A stretch of DNA of 64,000 nt, from assembly GCA_032622095.1 (NCBI GenBank), contig CP136066.1, forward strand, positions 198,700,816 to 198,764,815, in the 5' to 3' direction. Every line of letters starts with the position of its first letter. Positions within the stretch are counted from its first letter, which is position 1. Below are positions 10,464 through 57,349 of the stretch, one piece after another. Origin of the DNA: Siphonodentalium dalli. Lineage: Eukaryota; Mollusca; Scaphopoda; Gadilida; Siphonodentaliidae. Both the position numbers and the translations under genes were made by a program. Under the pieces are notes generated by a model that saw nothing but the letters and a program-made list of their open reading frames with translations, made no database searches and was not told the DNA's origin.

Positions 10464-10930
10464 TCGTATCTATAGTAAACAACTTTCCGGTTGAACTTGA
10501 TTAACTCCATGCTGCGTGATGACAAATTTGGCGTACATCGTCAATCACAACATGCTCAATTCAAATTTGTTCACCTGTCAATGGGCGATGCTGGTGGATC
10601 GACCAACCAGAATGCATGTTTTGGTGACAAAATAATCAACTTAAGTACTATAAGATAATCAATTTTTGTGAAATACTGAAAAAACGTCAATGTAAAGAAA
10701 TAATTGAAATAATCATCACTAATATGTGACCTTTGGCTAAATAATACAAATTTAGATAATTTTCCTGAAGAAAACTGAAATATTATGCCCAAATTAGCAA
10801 TCTCCATTTTAAGTTTCCTATCTCTGAGGTAAACATGTGCTCAGGTGAAAATGTTTTATGTAACAAACAAAAAATGTCTCCAGAGGAATTTTTTGTCAAA
10901 ACTACCAGTAAATCTTCAATTATTATGAAC
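10464..10930. other. No gene seen
   Basis: AT-rich sequence with short unsupported frames. No repeat boundary or RNA gene was recognised. Confidence 0.4.
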
Positions 10931-11582
10931 TTAAAGGGGTACTGTACACTAAGATAGGCGATTTTTTTATTTACTCCCATTGAAATAACTTTCAAGTTAG
11001 ATTGTGTTCGTGTTATATGAGATTCGTATAAACCTAATTTAGCGAAGAAAATATTGATCTTGGAAACAAAAATATTACGATTTCAAACTACGCGCCATTT
11101 TTTTGACCTTCACCGGAGAAGAAGCAGGTTGCAGGAAGAACCGGAAGTTCATTGCTCACAGCTTCGATTGATGCATTCAATCTCTTCCATCGAACAATCT
11201 CACTCCCTATAAAATACTTGACGCTTTATGACTCTTGTTTCTTTCTCCTTTTTCCTCTAATCGGTTATAACGGGCCTTCTTTTGCAGGTAACATGTTTTG
11301 TTTGCAACTCAATAATGTTCGCGAATGGCCGTCGATAAAAGACACGCAACATATGCGATTTCAAGAACGGTAACTCGTAATGGCATAATTCTCCATTTTA
11401 TGACTCCAGCCATAAATTCATTTATATTAAATAATTCAATTTTACTTTTACGATAGCCTGTTAACCGGAACGTTTTCAGTAGACATCGTCGACTCAAATT
11501 AGTTATTTTATAATATAATATTCATATTAGATCGCTATTGTCACTGGGAATTTATTGAAATTGGGGTACAGTACCCCTTTAA
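10931..11582 (+). mobile_element. TTAA-flanked TIR element, AGGGGTACTGTAC family
   Basis: TTAA at both ends with terminal repeats AGGGGTACTGTAC / GTACAGTACCCCT. Its right 200 bases ('ccagccataaattcat', 'gatagcctgttaa', 'gtcgactcaaattagtt') match the right part of 37,054-37,658. About 650 bp, non-coding. Confidence 0.8.
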
Positions 11583-11829
11583 GTATGGTAAAATTAAATA
11601 TTTTACTGTTCATTTACAGTTCAAGTGACTTTTTCAGTAAATAACTTTGTGTTGCCAGTTTTCAAGGCATGTTACTATTTCCCGTTCTATAATTTGAGTA
11701 TCTAGAGTCCTTAAATAAATGTAACATATCAAAGAAAAAATATGAAAATATGGCTTTAATTAACTATAAATACACAACATTGTCATTTATACAGCAATTA
11801 TACAAATGGATCCAGTTCGTATTAAAACA

Positions 11830-12356
11830 AGACTCTCGATCAAGCTACGCGTTACTGAGTCTAAAGGAAATAGCAGGGAAATTCCATTCCCTCCACGAAG
11901 CATTATGTCAGTGTCAGACTATCACATTTAATGATAAAGTGTAAAGCGATGAAGCCAATGGTGATTGTCGGAATTCCTATTCAGCGACATGTTGATTCGC
12001 CACATACCTTTAGCTAAAAATAGCGCAATAATTTTCTGTCACATTGATAATTTCAAAGAGTGTTAACTAAATTAGAGATTACGACTTTTAATTAAACACT
12101 AAAAGCTACTATGAAGAGTCAAAAATTGACCAATAATACCTAGCAAGTAGAATAGAATTAAATTTCCAAGAATTTCAAGAGTTAACACCCGGTTTTGTTA
12201 TTCACAAAAAACAAAACCGAAAGGAGATATCTGTCAAATGTAAAACTATTTGTGTGCTGTGACGTCATACTGCAGGGATGTCATAGCTATTTATAGCAGC
12301 GGTAATGTGAATGATAGTGGAATTATTTACACTTAATAACGCCTAATCGAGAGTCT
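11830..12356 (+). mobile_element. TIR element, AGACTCTCGAT family
   Basis: Terminal repeats AGACTCTCGAT / ATCGAGAGTCT bound 527 bp. An inverted partial copy at 30,535-30,800 shares 'ctatttgtg...gtgacgtcatactgcagg' and 'attgaccaataatac'. No coding capacity; superfamily not determined. Confidence 0.65.
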
Positions 12357-12360
12357 AATT

Positions 12361-12752
12361 TTAAAGGTACACAATCCGATTTGATGGTCCTCATATTATC
12401 AGATTCCAACAACAACAACAACAACATTTCTTGAAATGCTGCTTCAGTTATCAGAATTGATTAATTGCCAAAACATTATGTCATTTATAGTATAACTATA
12501 GTATAAAATTGGCCAAAAAGTGTTATATATCAACATGTTGTTTAAAGCAATTTGGTATCGACAGTACATCAGTCAGCATTTATCAAATATTTGCCAGGCT
12601 ACCAAATAATCGAGGTGGTGAAAAATAACAGATTCCAAAACCCGAAATCTGATAACTCTGATGGGTTCCTTGAATCAAATTTAATATTTTTTTACACTCG
12701 AGGCCAAAGAAATAGTAATTTAGGGGCATTAAATCGGATCATGTATCATTAA
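12361..12752. mobile_element. TTAA-flanked MITE, diverged, next to the KAT5 stop codon
   Basis: Ends TTAAAGGTACACAATCCGAT and, on the other strand, TTAATGATACATGATCCGAT. It begins 35 bases downstream of the KAT5 stop, so it probably provides part of the 3' UTR. An ATTAAA on the minus strand near 12,680 lies inside it and could be the poly(A) signal. Confidence 0.55.
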
Positions 12753-12787
12753 TTTGAACTTAAATGGATCATGCATACAATGAGAGA

Positions 12788-47660
<34,873 letters not shown>

Positions 47661-48220
47661 CTTTGAAGCAGTTTTCTCTCTTATTAGACTGTATTGTCGC
47701 TATTATTTCAGTGTAATGTGTCTCTAAATATAAGTCGATGGCAGGAGTCGATGTCTCTTTTAAGTATTTATTGATTTGTCGTGCCGATTGGTAATGTTTT
47801 GAGCACAAATGCCATAAAAAGTTGAACATGAATAAAACATAACATTTTCATCGAATCGCAATTTGCACTTCCGTTTACTGCGGAGCAGTATGTGCCCGAA
47901 TTAATTTTCGTACTATTTAACTTCGTACCGTGTGCGTGTTCTAGTCTTAATTTGCTGTAGTGATCGCATCTGATATTCATGAAACATCGACGGCTACACC
48001 TTGTATAATCTCTATGATTGCGTGATGCACTGCATTCCGAGTATGGCACCCGATATGACTAAGAGAATTACCCACCCCTATGTAGCAATGTTAAGTTTTT
48101 TCCATATAATAACATATACCGATAATAAGACGAAATTAATGAGAACAAAAGGAATTCGAACACAACCAAATGAAACTTGGATACACATATGAAATGAGTA
48201 CTTCTGTTAAAATTCCAAAA
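47661..48220 (-). promoter_or_regulatory. Probable KAT5 promoter/5' UTR region
   Basis: The region upstream of the KAT5 start codon up to the first LINE remnant. It is the only repeat-poor stretch here. I see no convincing TATA box or CpG cluster, so the transcription start is not placed. Confidence 0.35.
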
Positions 48221-48224
48221 GCCA

Positions 48225-48756
48225 GTGACTGAATCGCCCCACGTACATTCAGGTAAAAATCGTGCAAAAAGAGATATAACAAATATGTGAGTGAGATGGT
48301 ATCGGACTCAGCAAACCCACGGAAGCTATGGTCATTTATCAAGAGCAAGAAGAATGACAACACCGGCGTGGCTCCATTAAAGAAAGACGGGATAACATAC
48401 ACCGATCCCAAATTAAGGGCTGAAATATGAAACACCCAGTTTTCATCGGTCTTCACAGTAGAAGATACATCAAACATCCCAGATCTTGAAACACCAGCAA
48501 CACCAGAAGCTTCCAACAAAGATCTGACAATCGGAGTGGAATAAGGCGTCCTGAAGCTCCTGCGGAACAGCAACCCACACAAAGCTACCGGACCTGACGG
48601 CATACCAGCACAGTTCTTAAAAACCACATCATTTTCAATAGCACCAGCAGTAACACTGTTATTCCAGGCATCAGTTCATCAAGGCAAAATCCCTGACGGT
48701 TGGAGATCAGCACTCATAACACCGCTGTTCAAGAAAGGGGAGAGGACACAACCAGC
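48225..48756 (+). pseudogene. Jockey-like LINE, RT N-terminal part (5' half, interrupted)
   Basis: Reads YNKYVSEMVSDSANPRKLWS...FIKSKKND, a premature stop after KLRAEI, then NPHKATGPDGIPAQFLK and GKIPDGWRSALITPLFKKGE. These are the region before, and the first motifs of, a Jockey/CR1-type reverse transcriptase. At 48,756 the frame is cut by another LINE and resumes at 51,083 (ANYRPVSLTSI). At least two stops make it non-functional. The endonuclease and ORF1 parts are absent. Confidence 0.85.
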
Positions 48757-51082
48757 ACTCAGAACTCAGAATAACAATCCCTGGATAACAACAGGAATAA
48801 TTAACTCAATTAAAAGAAAAAACAAACTATATCAAAATTTTATAGAAAACAAATCTAAAATTAACAATGAAAGGTACAAGTCATATAAAAACAGATTAAT
48901 ATCCATAATAAGAATGGCCAAAAAACATTACTATCACAAACAATTTGAACGCTACCAAGGTGACATGAAATCAACATGGACTGTTCTGAAAAAAATACTT
49001 AATCGAAATAAAAACAAAACTAATGTGACACAATTTCAACATGAAAATAAGTATATAAGTGGTAAAAACAAAATTGCAGAAAAATTCAACGAATTTTTTA
49101 CAAATATAGGTCCTAATCTAGCAAAAAAGATAAATTCAACCAATGACCCAAAGGAATTTCTTCCCCTTCCCAACCCATCTTCATTATTTGTTGAACCTGC
49201 TGGAGAATTAGAAATAATATACATACTGAAAAGTATAGACTCAAAAAAAGCAGCTGGCCTAGATGAACTTAAATGTGGCATCTTAAAACAATGTGCAGAT
49301 TCCTTTATCTTACCATTGACACATATCTGTAACCTATCTCTTTCCACAGGTGTATTCCCAGAACGAATGAAATTTGCTAAAGTATCCCCAATCTTCAAAG
49401 CTAAAGATGCAAGTATAGTCAGTAACTACAGACCTGTATCTGTGCTACCTATCTTTTCAAAAGTACTTGAAAAACTCCTGTATAATAGATTAAATAAATA
49501 CTTAGAAAAACACAAGATTTTATACAGCAGCCAGTATGGCTTTAGGAAGAATCATTCCACAATTCTAGCTCTGACTGACCTTATAGAGAAAATAACTGGT
49601 GCCTTAGACAATCATGAACACACAATTGGAGTGTTCCTCGACCTATCTAAGGCATTTGATACAATAAATCATAGAATAATGCTTCAAAAACTAGAGCACT
49701 ATGGATGTCGAGGGGTTGCACTGAACTGGTTCAAGGATTATCTTACTCATAGAAAACAATGCGTTCAATATGATCTCTTATTTTTAATCTATATGAATGA
49801 CTTACCAAGTATATGCAAGGATGCTAAATTGATACTTTTTGCAGATGACACAAATGCATTTTGTTCTGATAGAGATATCCACAAATTATTTAACAGAGTT
49901 AACACTGAACTGGATTATATGAATCAGTGGTTTGCTGCTAATAAACTGTCATTGAACATTGATAAAACAAATTACATGCTTTTCACTAATTGTTCACTAC
50001 CTGAGGTATTACCAGTCCTAACTATAAACAATAAAAATGTTAATAGAGTGGCAAATACCAATTTTTTAGGCATCACTATTGAAGACAACTTATCCTGGGA
50101 CAAACACATAAATTCATTATGCTCTAAACTTGCCAGTAATGTTGGAATCCTGAGGAAAGTCAGTGAATTTGTTTCTGCAAAAACTTTGAAAACCTTATAC
50201 TTATCACTAATTATCCCCTACTTGACCTATTGTAACGCAATATGGAGCTCGACTACCAAAAAGAACCTAACCAAAATCAGAAAACTACAGAAGAATGCCC
50301 TTAAAATTATCTCAAATGATACAAGTGATATTATGACTTATTGTAAACTAAACAAACTACTAATATTTGATGATATTGGTAACATGCAGCTCATTAGAAT
50401 ACTACATGATTATCATATGCATGCACTACCGGATTCGTTATCAAAATTACTCACACATATTGAAGATATCCATAGCTATAATACCCGCGCAAAAACAAAA
50501 GGTAATCTTTATCATGAATTCAAAAGGACTAAAAACTCAAAAAGTGCAATCTCAAACAAAGCGCGAGAATTATGGAATAGCCTCCCTGCAGACTGCACAC
50601 TACGCATTAAAATTAGTAGCCCAGGATACATTAAATATTTAAAAGATTACTTTATAAGAAAACGAGTACAATAATTCAGCCGTATCAATGGCCAATTCTA
50701 AACTTAAATCTGAAAGTATAAACTAAACTACCACATATCTCAAACCTAAATGAGGTCCACTGATTGTACAGCCACATCCTTGATATTCACATAAAACATT
50801 TTAATTTGTTCTTTGAGTTGACTTAATATATATACTTTATGAGCATCGCCCAACATATTATGCACACCATGTAATCTTGCGCCCCCCCCCCCCCACCAGC
50901 CCCAACTCTCCCCAATCCTTGCACCTACCTGCACTCAGTTTATATTCATTATTGTATTTATCATGCTATTATAGGGCTCTGGCCCATAAGCCATGCCTTC
51001 TACAGAGCCCCGTTGTTATTGTGTATAATATGCATAATTTAATTTATCAAATAAAAATCACTTCAGTTCAGTTCAGTTCAGC
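48757..51082 (+). mobile_element. Second LINE inserted into the first
   Basis: A 2.3 kb, 5'-truncated LINE: RT frame to 50,674, then ~400 bp of 3' UTR with a C-tract, ending in a (TTCAG)n tail. The first LINE continues uninterrupted on either side. No long target duplication; 'cagc' occurs at both joins. CR1/L2-type elements commonly end in short tandem repeats and lack long duplications. Confidence 0.85.
48767..50674 (+). pseudogene. LINE reverse transcriptase, long frame lacking the VPQG motif
   Basis: The frame is open from upstream of 48,767 (NNPWITTGIINSIKRKNK) to TAA; the first ATG at 48,914 gives 586 codons. RT motifs from that Met: AAGLDEL near 113; NYRPVSVLPIFSKVLEK near 181; catalytic FLDLSKAFD at 241-249; FADD at 309-312; then the thumb and a C-terminal CR1-like region. 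Between VQY (286) and DLLFLIYMNDLP (287) about 25 residues that should hold GVPQGS-LGP are missing in frame. An RT without this loop should be inactive, yet the rest stays open, so the deletion may be recent. Confidence 0.88.
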
Positions 51083-52497
51083 AAACTATCGTCCCGTATC
51101 GCTCACTTCAATTATGTGTAAACATCTTGAACGGTATCCAGACGATTGGGACCTTGGACGATTGCTAACTGATTACCAACATGGCTTCCGCAAGAAGAGG
51201 TCATGTGTGACACAACTTATCACAGCAGTGGACGACTTGGCTAAAGGCCTAGCCAATGGCGAACAGATCGACTGTGTGTTCCTGGACTTTGCCAAGGCGT
51301 TCGACAAAGTCCCTCACCAACGCCTACTTCTCAAGCTCAGACACCTTGGTATCAACGAAGGGCTCATCATCTGGATCGAAGATTTTCTGCGAAACCGATC
51401 ACAACAAGTTGTCCTCGAAGGATGCACATCACCATCTGCACCACTAATATTCGGCGTTCCACAAGGTAAAATCATGGGACCTCTACTGTTCTTGGTCTTC
51501 ATTAACGATCTACCAAACAGTGTAACATCAAACGCAAAGCTCTTTGCGGACGACTGTCTGTTGTACAGAAAAATGGAATCAGCAGCAGACCAGGTACAGC
51601 TACAAGAAGATCTTGAAACACTAGAAACCTGGGAACATAAATGGCAAATGGAATTCCACCCCACAAAGTGCCAAGTTCTACAGGTCACTACAAAAAGAAA
51701 GCCACTTCAATCAATCTACACCATCCATATTAAACCACAAGCTTGAAACAGTTGAATCGGCAAAATATCTCGGAGTGACCATCAGCAACAACTTAAAATG
51801 GAATACGCACATCAGCCAAACGGTAAAGAAAGCAAACAACACCTGTGCTTTTCTACGGCGTAACATCGGCAACTGCAAATCAGAAGTGAAAAACAAATGC
51901 TACAAGGCCATGGTACGACCATTGACTGATTATGCAGCAAGCGTGTGGCCCCACATACAAAAGCAAACATCGACGATCTGGAGAAAGTTAAAAACAGGGC
52001 ATGCAGCTATGTGGGTGGCAAATGACTACAACTGGAAGAGTGACATCCACGCCATAAAGAAGAAGCTGAGATGGGAATCACTGGAAAGTCGCAGATACAT
52101 AGCAGACATGGTGATGTTCCATCGAGCAGTGTATGGCTCCGTTGATATTCCAGCAGACAATTACATCAGAAAGACAACAGCCAACACGAGAGGCCACCAG
52201 CAAAAGTACCATCTAACGTTTGCGGGGGTAGATGCCTACAAATTTTCATACTTCCCTCGGACAATAAAGTTTTAGAATGCTGTGGAAGTGGAGCAACGCA
52301 ACACCAGAGACGAGAAGCTCTCCAAGACCATGCTCTCATTCTGCTCCACTCCAAAAATGAAACATCCGAAAGCATAGAGACCAAAACAACATGTAAATAA
52401 CTACTTCACTGTAAATATGTGCACTTCCGACTCCGAGTACGGTGCGATAATACGCAAAATTGCGGTAAATGTACCTTATCAGAAGAAGAAGAAGAGG
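51083..52497 (+). pseudogene. Jockey-like LINE, RT C-terminal part (3' half) and 3' end
   Basis: ANYRPVSLTSIMCKHLER, then QHGFRKKRSCVTQLI, catalytic CVFLDFAKAFDKVPHQRLLL, FGVPQGKIMGPLLFLVFIND (K replaces the usual S or T after VPQG), and KLFADDCLLYR. A frameshift near 51,730 moves the frame to NHKLETVESAKYLGVTISNN, and another frame runs to a stop near 52,275. The element ends at 52,497 in a (GAA)n tail. It is the continuation of 48,225-48,756 and is defective. Confidence 0.88.
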
Positions 52498-52620
52498 TTG
52501 AAATGGTAATTTATTCTTCTTAAGAGAAATTGATTTTTGTTAATTAAAGTAATAGTCACATTTGATTCTTCTCAAGAGAAGTTATTCCCTTTTTTGTCGA
52601 TGCTATGTAACAAACAAATG

Positions 52621-53733
52621 AAAGTGTCAATGACACTGTAGCTCATCTTTGTAAAGAAGGTAATTTTTTGTGATGAGCAATGAATAGAGAGATTAAAAAA
52701 GAGTGTAAAAAATTAGCAGTAAAGGATTTAGTCATACAAAGAGTAAAACCCAAGATGGTTACTGGCGGCCATGTTTTTTGGCCGAATGAGCCCAAAATGA
52801 TTCGTTCCCATCTACATGTCATTATTAACATCCATGACAAAATTTATGATGATCAAACTAAGGCTACGACCAATAGCCCGTGCTAAAGGATTTAGACATA
52901 CAAAGAGCAAAATCCAAGATGGCTGCTGGCGGTCAGGTTTTTTGGCCGAATGACCTCAAAATGACTCGTTCCCATCTACATGTCAATATTAACATCCACG
53001 ACAAATTTCATGATGATCAGACGAACAGTCAGACCTGTAGCCCGTGATAATGCATTGAATTTTGAAATCAAAGATGGCCGCTGGCGGCCATGTTTTTTAT
53101 CCGAATGACCCCAAAATGACTCTTTCCCATCTACATTCCAATTTCAACATCCATGACAAATTTTATGATGATCAGACTAAAGGTACGAACTATAGCCCGT
53201 GCTAAATGATTTAGTCATACAAAGAGTAAAATCCAAGATGGCTGCTGGTGGCCATGTTTTTTTCGGCCGAATGACCCCAAAATGACTCGATCCCATCTAC
53301 ATGCCATTGTTAACATCCATTACCAATTTTATGATGATCAGACTAAAAGTACGACATGTAGCCCGTGCTAAAGATTTAGTTATACAAAGAGTAAAATCCA
53401 TGATGGCTGCTGGCGGCCATGTTTTTGTGCCGAATGACCCCAAAATTACTCGTTCCCATCTACATGTCAATATTAACATCCATGAAAAATTTCATGATGA
53501 TCAGACCAAAGGTAAAACCTGTAGCCCACGTCAAAGGATTTAGTCACGCAAAGAGTAAAATCCAAGATGGCTGCTGGCGGCCATGTTTTTGGGCCGAATG
53601 ACCCCCAAAATTACTCGTTCCCATCTACATGTAAATATTAACATCCATGACAAATTTCACGATGATCAGAGGAACAGTACGATATGTGGCCCGTGCTAAT
53701 GGATTGAATTTTGAAATCAAAGATGGCCGCTGC
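52621..53733 (+). mobile_element. Tandem-core element, seven units, right end replaced by a LINE
   Basis: Left end AAAGTGTCAATGACACTG and core A-A-B-A-A-A-B. It stops in a B unit at 'agatggccgctg' and joins a LINE fragment; the right terminus is missing. Confidence 0.8.
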
Positions 53734-54299
53734 TCAAGGTAAATATGCTCATTCAGGAGTTCATGGCACAGGAATTAGCGACCATAAAGTAACATATGCT
53801 GTTCGTAAAAAAGTTAAAACAGCAAGTTGGTAAACATAATGAAATGAGATTTAGATCTATGAAGAATTATTCTTTCGAAGCTTTTCTTGAAACTTTAAAT
53901 AAGTTGGACTGGACTAATGTAATCTGCTGTGACAATGTGGAGAAGGCATGGCTGTTTTTCAGAAGTTTGTTTATTTCTGCTATTGATATTGTAGCTCCCT
54001 GATCCCTATGCTGAGGTAAGAGCTAAGGCCCGAACTGAGCCATGGATGGAATCCATGGATGGAGATATTTTGCAGAATATCCGAGTTAGGGATAAAGCTC
54101 TTCAAAATTTCCGTCGGACTCAAAATGGTATTTTCTATATGAAACTTATAAATTTTTGAGAAACAAGATCCAGTACCAAATAAGGAAAGTTAAAGCCACA
54201 TATTTTACTTATAAATTAAAGATGAACAAACATAATTCTAAAGCTCTATGGAAGTCTCTGAAAGATCTTGGTGCCCCATCAAAGAAGGGCCGTGGTAGT
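53734..54299 (+). pseudogene. Third LINE: endonuclease end and pre-RT region, first piece
   Basis: Begins with GISDHKVTYAVRKKVKTASW, the SDH end of an APE-type endonuclease, then stop-interrupted frames including FLETLNKLDWTNVICC and KATYFTYKLKMNKHNSKALW, ending KGRGS. This is the stretch between endonuclease and RT. It is cut by the foldback element at 54,300 and resumes at 55,428. Several stops and frameshifts. Confidence 0.75.
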
Positions 54300-55417
54300 G
54301 GTGTCAGACCGGTTTTCCGAAGACCTATATTACTACGAAGGCCCACAACTCCGAAGACCCGATTCTCCGACGGCCCACAATTCCGAAGACCCGATTCTCC
54401 GACGGCCCATAACTCCGAAGACCCGATTCTCCGACGGCCCATAACTCCGAAGATCCGATTCTCCGAAAGCCCATAACTCCGAAGGGCCGATTCTCCGAAG
54501 ACCTATAACTCCGAAGACCTATAACTCCGAAGGCCCGATTCTCCGACGGCCCATAACTCCGAAGGTCCGATTCTCCGAAGGTCCGATTCTCCGAAGATTT
54601 TGTTTTATCGGGGTATTATCGTTTACTAAATAGTGTACAGTCCAGTGGCGAAGCCAAGGGGTCCCAAAATTCCCACTGCCCCCATTAAACCTCTACTTGC
54701 TAGTTAAGACAATATGGGCCCCTACCAAAACATGTCCAATGTCATGTAATCGCCCGGAAATCGTTCATGGGGCATATAAATATTCAAACTTTCCTACTGC
54801 CCCCACCTAAATGGGAATCCTGGCCCGCCACTGACTATACACCAGATACTGTAACGTTACGTTGGCCCATGAGATTCCAGAGTAAAATGTACAGGGGTGA
54901 ACGGGGAAGATATATATATATATAATATACCCGGTGCACACCAGTGGCGGAGCCAGGGTTCCCATTTAGGGGTGCACATTAATTAGCATATGTGGGGGAT
55001 ATATCATGCATATGATATGCCGAAAGCATATCACGAAGGCCTGATTTGGGGAGCGCATACATGGGAGGGGTCGCCCCCAATCGTTGGTCCGAGGGCTCCC
55101 CTGGGCAGGAACACTGTGAATATTTGAATGCCTAGGAGGGATTTCCTGACGTTTACATGACATTTGACACGTTTTTTGGGGGCGGTCTTCCCTAGGGCCC
55201 CATTGACCCCGCCACTGGACTGTACACTATTTAATAAACGATAAAACATGATCTTCGGAGAATCGGACCTTCGGAGAATCGGACCTTCGGAGAATCGGCC
55301 CTTCGGAGTTATAGACTTTCGGAGTTATGGGCGTTCGGAGTTATAGGCCTTAGGAGTTATGGGCTTTCGGAGAATCGGGACATCGGAGTTATGGGTCTTC
55401 GGAAAAACGCTACGTAA
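54300..55417. mobile_element. Foldback element with TCCGAAG arrays and 10 bp target duplication
   Basis: CCGTGGTAGT is duplicated at 54,290-54,299 and 55,418-55,427. The arms are arrays of 'cgattctccgaag', 'cataactccgaag' and variants (54,310-54,600), mirrored as 'cttcggagaatcgg' (55,240-55,410), followed inward by 'gtttactaaatagtgtacag' and its complement. The centre contains two hAT-like ends CAGTGGCGAAGCC and CAGTGGCGGAGCC with matching complements. Long duplication plus MULE-like or foldback arms; class uncertain. Confidence 0.85.
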
Positions 55418-55427
55418 CCGTGGTAGT

Positions 55428-55619
55428 TCAGGAAATGTATCACTTAAAATTTGGGATGATATTATTTCAGATAAGAAATTGGTCGGAAATGAATTTAATA
55501 ATTATTTTACTAATGTGGCTGCCGACCTTGTTGACAAATTACCTGCAGCTAAAGGGAAATATGGTAGTGCGTTTATTCACAAATATTATTCTGACAAAGG
55601 TGTAAAGATTCCATAACAT
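55428..55619 (+). pseudogene. Third LINE, second piece
   Basis: After one copy of the duplication the frame continues SGNVSLKIWDDIISDKKLVG, then NEFNNYFTNVAADLVDKLP, as expected before an RT domain, and stops. The RT itself is absent, so 3' sequence was deleted, unlike the usual 5' truncation. Confidence 0.75.
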
Positions 55620-56004
55620 TGAGTTGAAGTTTATTAAATTGTTAAATGTTAACTATTGATTAAAATTTCTCAGAAAAAAAAATGGCAATTTTATCTACCT
55701 CTTTGTGTAGGGGTTAAGTTAATTGCTGTCATCGGGAGGGGCAGTCTGCCTCCTATAATGAGGAAAGAGTAATAGCAACTCCGTAATGGGGGCAGATTTG
55801 CCCTCAAAAGGGGCAGATCTGCCACCCTGATATTTAGTGTGATCATGCATGCATATTTGGTGTGCGAGGACGGAGTGGTAATACAATATGTAATATATAG
55901 TAATAACATGATTTTGTCGGCGTCATGGTTTATTAACGGCCCTCCAGGAATGCGCCAGCTATATATACAAGTCATGGCAGTGCAATTGTCTTGAAACATG
56001 TTTT
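55620..56004. other. Non-coding, no gene seen
   Basis: Contains 'gggggcagatttgccc' and 'ggggcagatctgccacc', a small imperfect inverted repeat at about 55,785-55,825. Nothing else recognised. Confidence 0.4.
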
Positions 56005-56640
56005 ATTACGCCACCTAGTGTGGTGTTTCTAGCATTTGGTTTTTTTATATCGCATGGAGTACAGGGCGAATGTATTCTTGGAGATTGTTTGTACCTTACT
56101 CAATCGTACCGATATAATCACGTAGATGCCGAAATTGTAAAGTTAACGCCAGCGGTGTATAATACGTTTATGAAAATATGATAAATCCTATCGATAGAGT
56201 CAGGACAGGCTCAAATTGTAAACTTAAAGTCACCGGTGTAATAATATCTTGTTGAAAATATAAATAATCTGATAGCCTGAAAATATTGTATAACCTATTG
56301 GGAGCCCATAATAAATGGGAATAACCTATTGGGAGCCCCTGCATGTAGTGAACTGAATTGTGGGTCTTTTATGGAGATTGTTTGTACCTTACTGAATCGT
56401 ACCGATATAATCACGTAGATGCCGAAGTTGTAAAGTTAACGCCACTGGTGTATAATATGTTTATGATAAATCGTATCGATAGAGTGAGGACAGGCTCAAA
56501 TTGTAAACTTAAAGTCGAAAATATAAATAATCTGATAGCCTGAAAATATTGTATAACCTGTTGGGAGCCCCTGGTGTAGTGAACTGAATTATGGGTAATT
56601 TTAATTGGAGTGCGCATGTCTGGTTTTTTTGTAGTAACCG
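56004..56640 (+). repeat. Duplicated block, copy 1 (TTACGCCACC start)
   Basis: Starts TTACGCCACCTAGTGTGGTG and is near-identical to 59,888-60,495. Inside are two tandem copies (56,083-56,290 and 56,370-56,565) of a unit with 'ttgtaccttactcaatcgta' and 'gaggacaggctcaaattgta'. A short third relative starts at 62,167. The nature of the element is unknown. Confidence 0.85.
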
Positions 56641-56914
56641 CCATCTTTTATCTTTGGAATTATCGGCGTGTTTTATGAAAATGTCACCAAGATTTCTCCA
56701 CTCGATTCTTTTAAAATGCACCCTAATCGGTCAAATTCTTTTGATAATTCTATCTAAATACATCTTAGCTACTATTCGGATCTGCTTTCCCGGTCGAAAA
56801 AGGTTTAGTTTGACCAAAACGGCTATTGACAAAAGTTTGTTTATAAAATAGCGTACTCGATAAACCCGGCCGTAGTACGGCCGTAGATGGTTATCGAAAA
56901 CAAATTCAATTTCT

Positions 56915-57255
56915 TCCATCTAAAAGATAATTACGCGCTGGACTCTGTCATTTTAAGAATATATAAGTATTACACACAGACACACGAATTCTCAACTCAA
57001 AATTTTGAAAAATGACAGTTTTGTCAACATAAATCGATTTTATTTGCAAATCCCATGTTATTAAAATTTAACTTATTGTTAAATTTTATCATCGAAAAAA
57101 ATTCATTTCTTCCACCTAAAACATAATTATGTGCTGTATCCTATCATTTTAGGAATATATACGTATCCCACTCAAACACACCAAGTCTCAGCTTAAAATT
57201 TTGAAAAATAAGAGATTTATCAACATAAATCGATTTGTATGGCAGATCCCATAAA
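56915..57255 (+). repeat. ~185 bp tandem duplication
   Basis: 'ttcttccatctaaaa...ataattacg' with 'aaaattttgaaaaatgacag' at 56,920-57,070 recurs as 'ttcttccacctaaaacataa' with 'aaaattttgaaaaataagag' at 57,107-57,255. Confidence 0.8.
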
Positions 57256-57349
57256 TTTTAGGGCCCTTCAAATGTTTTCTGAGCTGTTCCATATTGGCAC
57301 CAGAGTCCATATTTGACTGGTTCTACATGATAATTGTGCAACAGTACAG

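Noticed and set aside
12261-12275. TGACGTCA-like sites at 12,261 and 30,632 as CRE promoter elements
   Set aside because: Both lie in copies of the same transposable element (one inverted), so their recurrence reflects transposition.
48136-48627. 163-codon minus-strand open frame
   Set aside because: Antisense shadow of the LINE reverse transcriptase remnant on the plus strand.
48757-51082. A target-site duplication for the inner LINE
   Set aside because: Only 'cagc' is shared by the two joins, which overlaps the (TTCAG)n tail; too short to claim.
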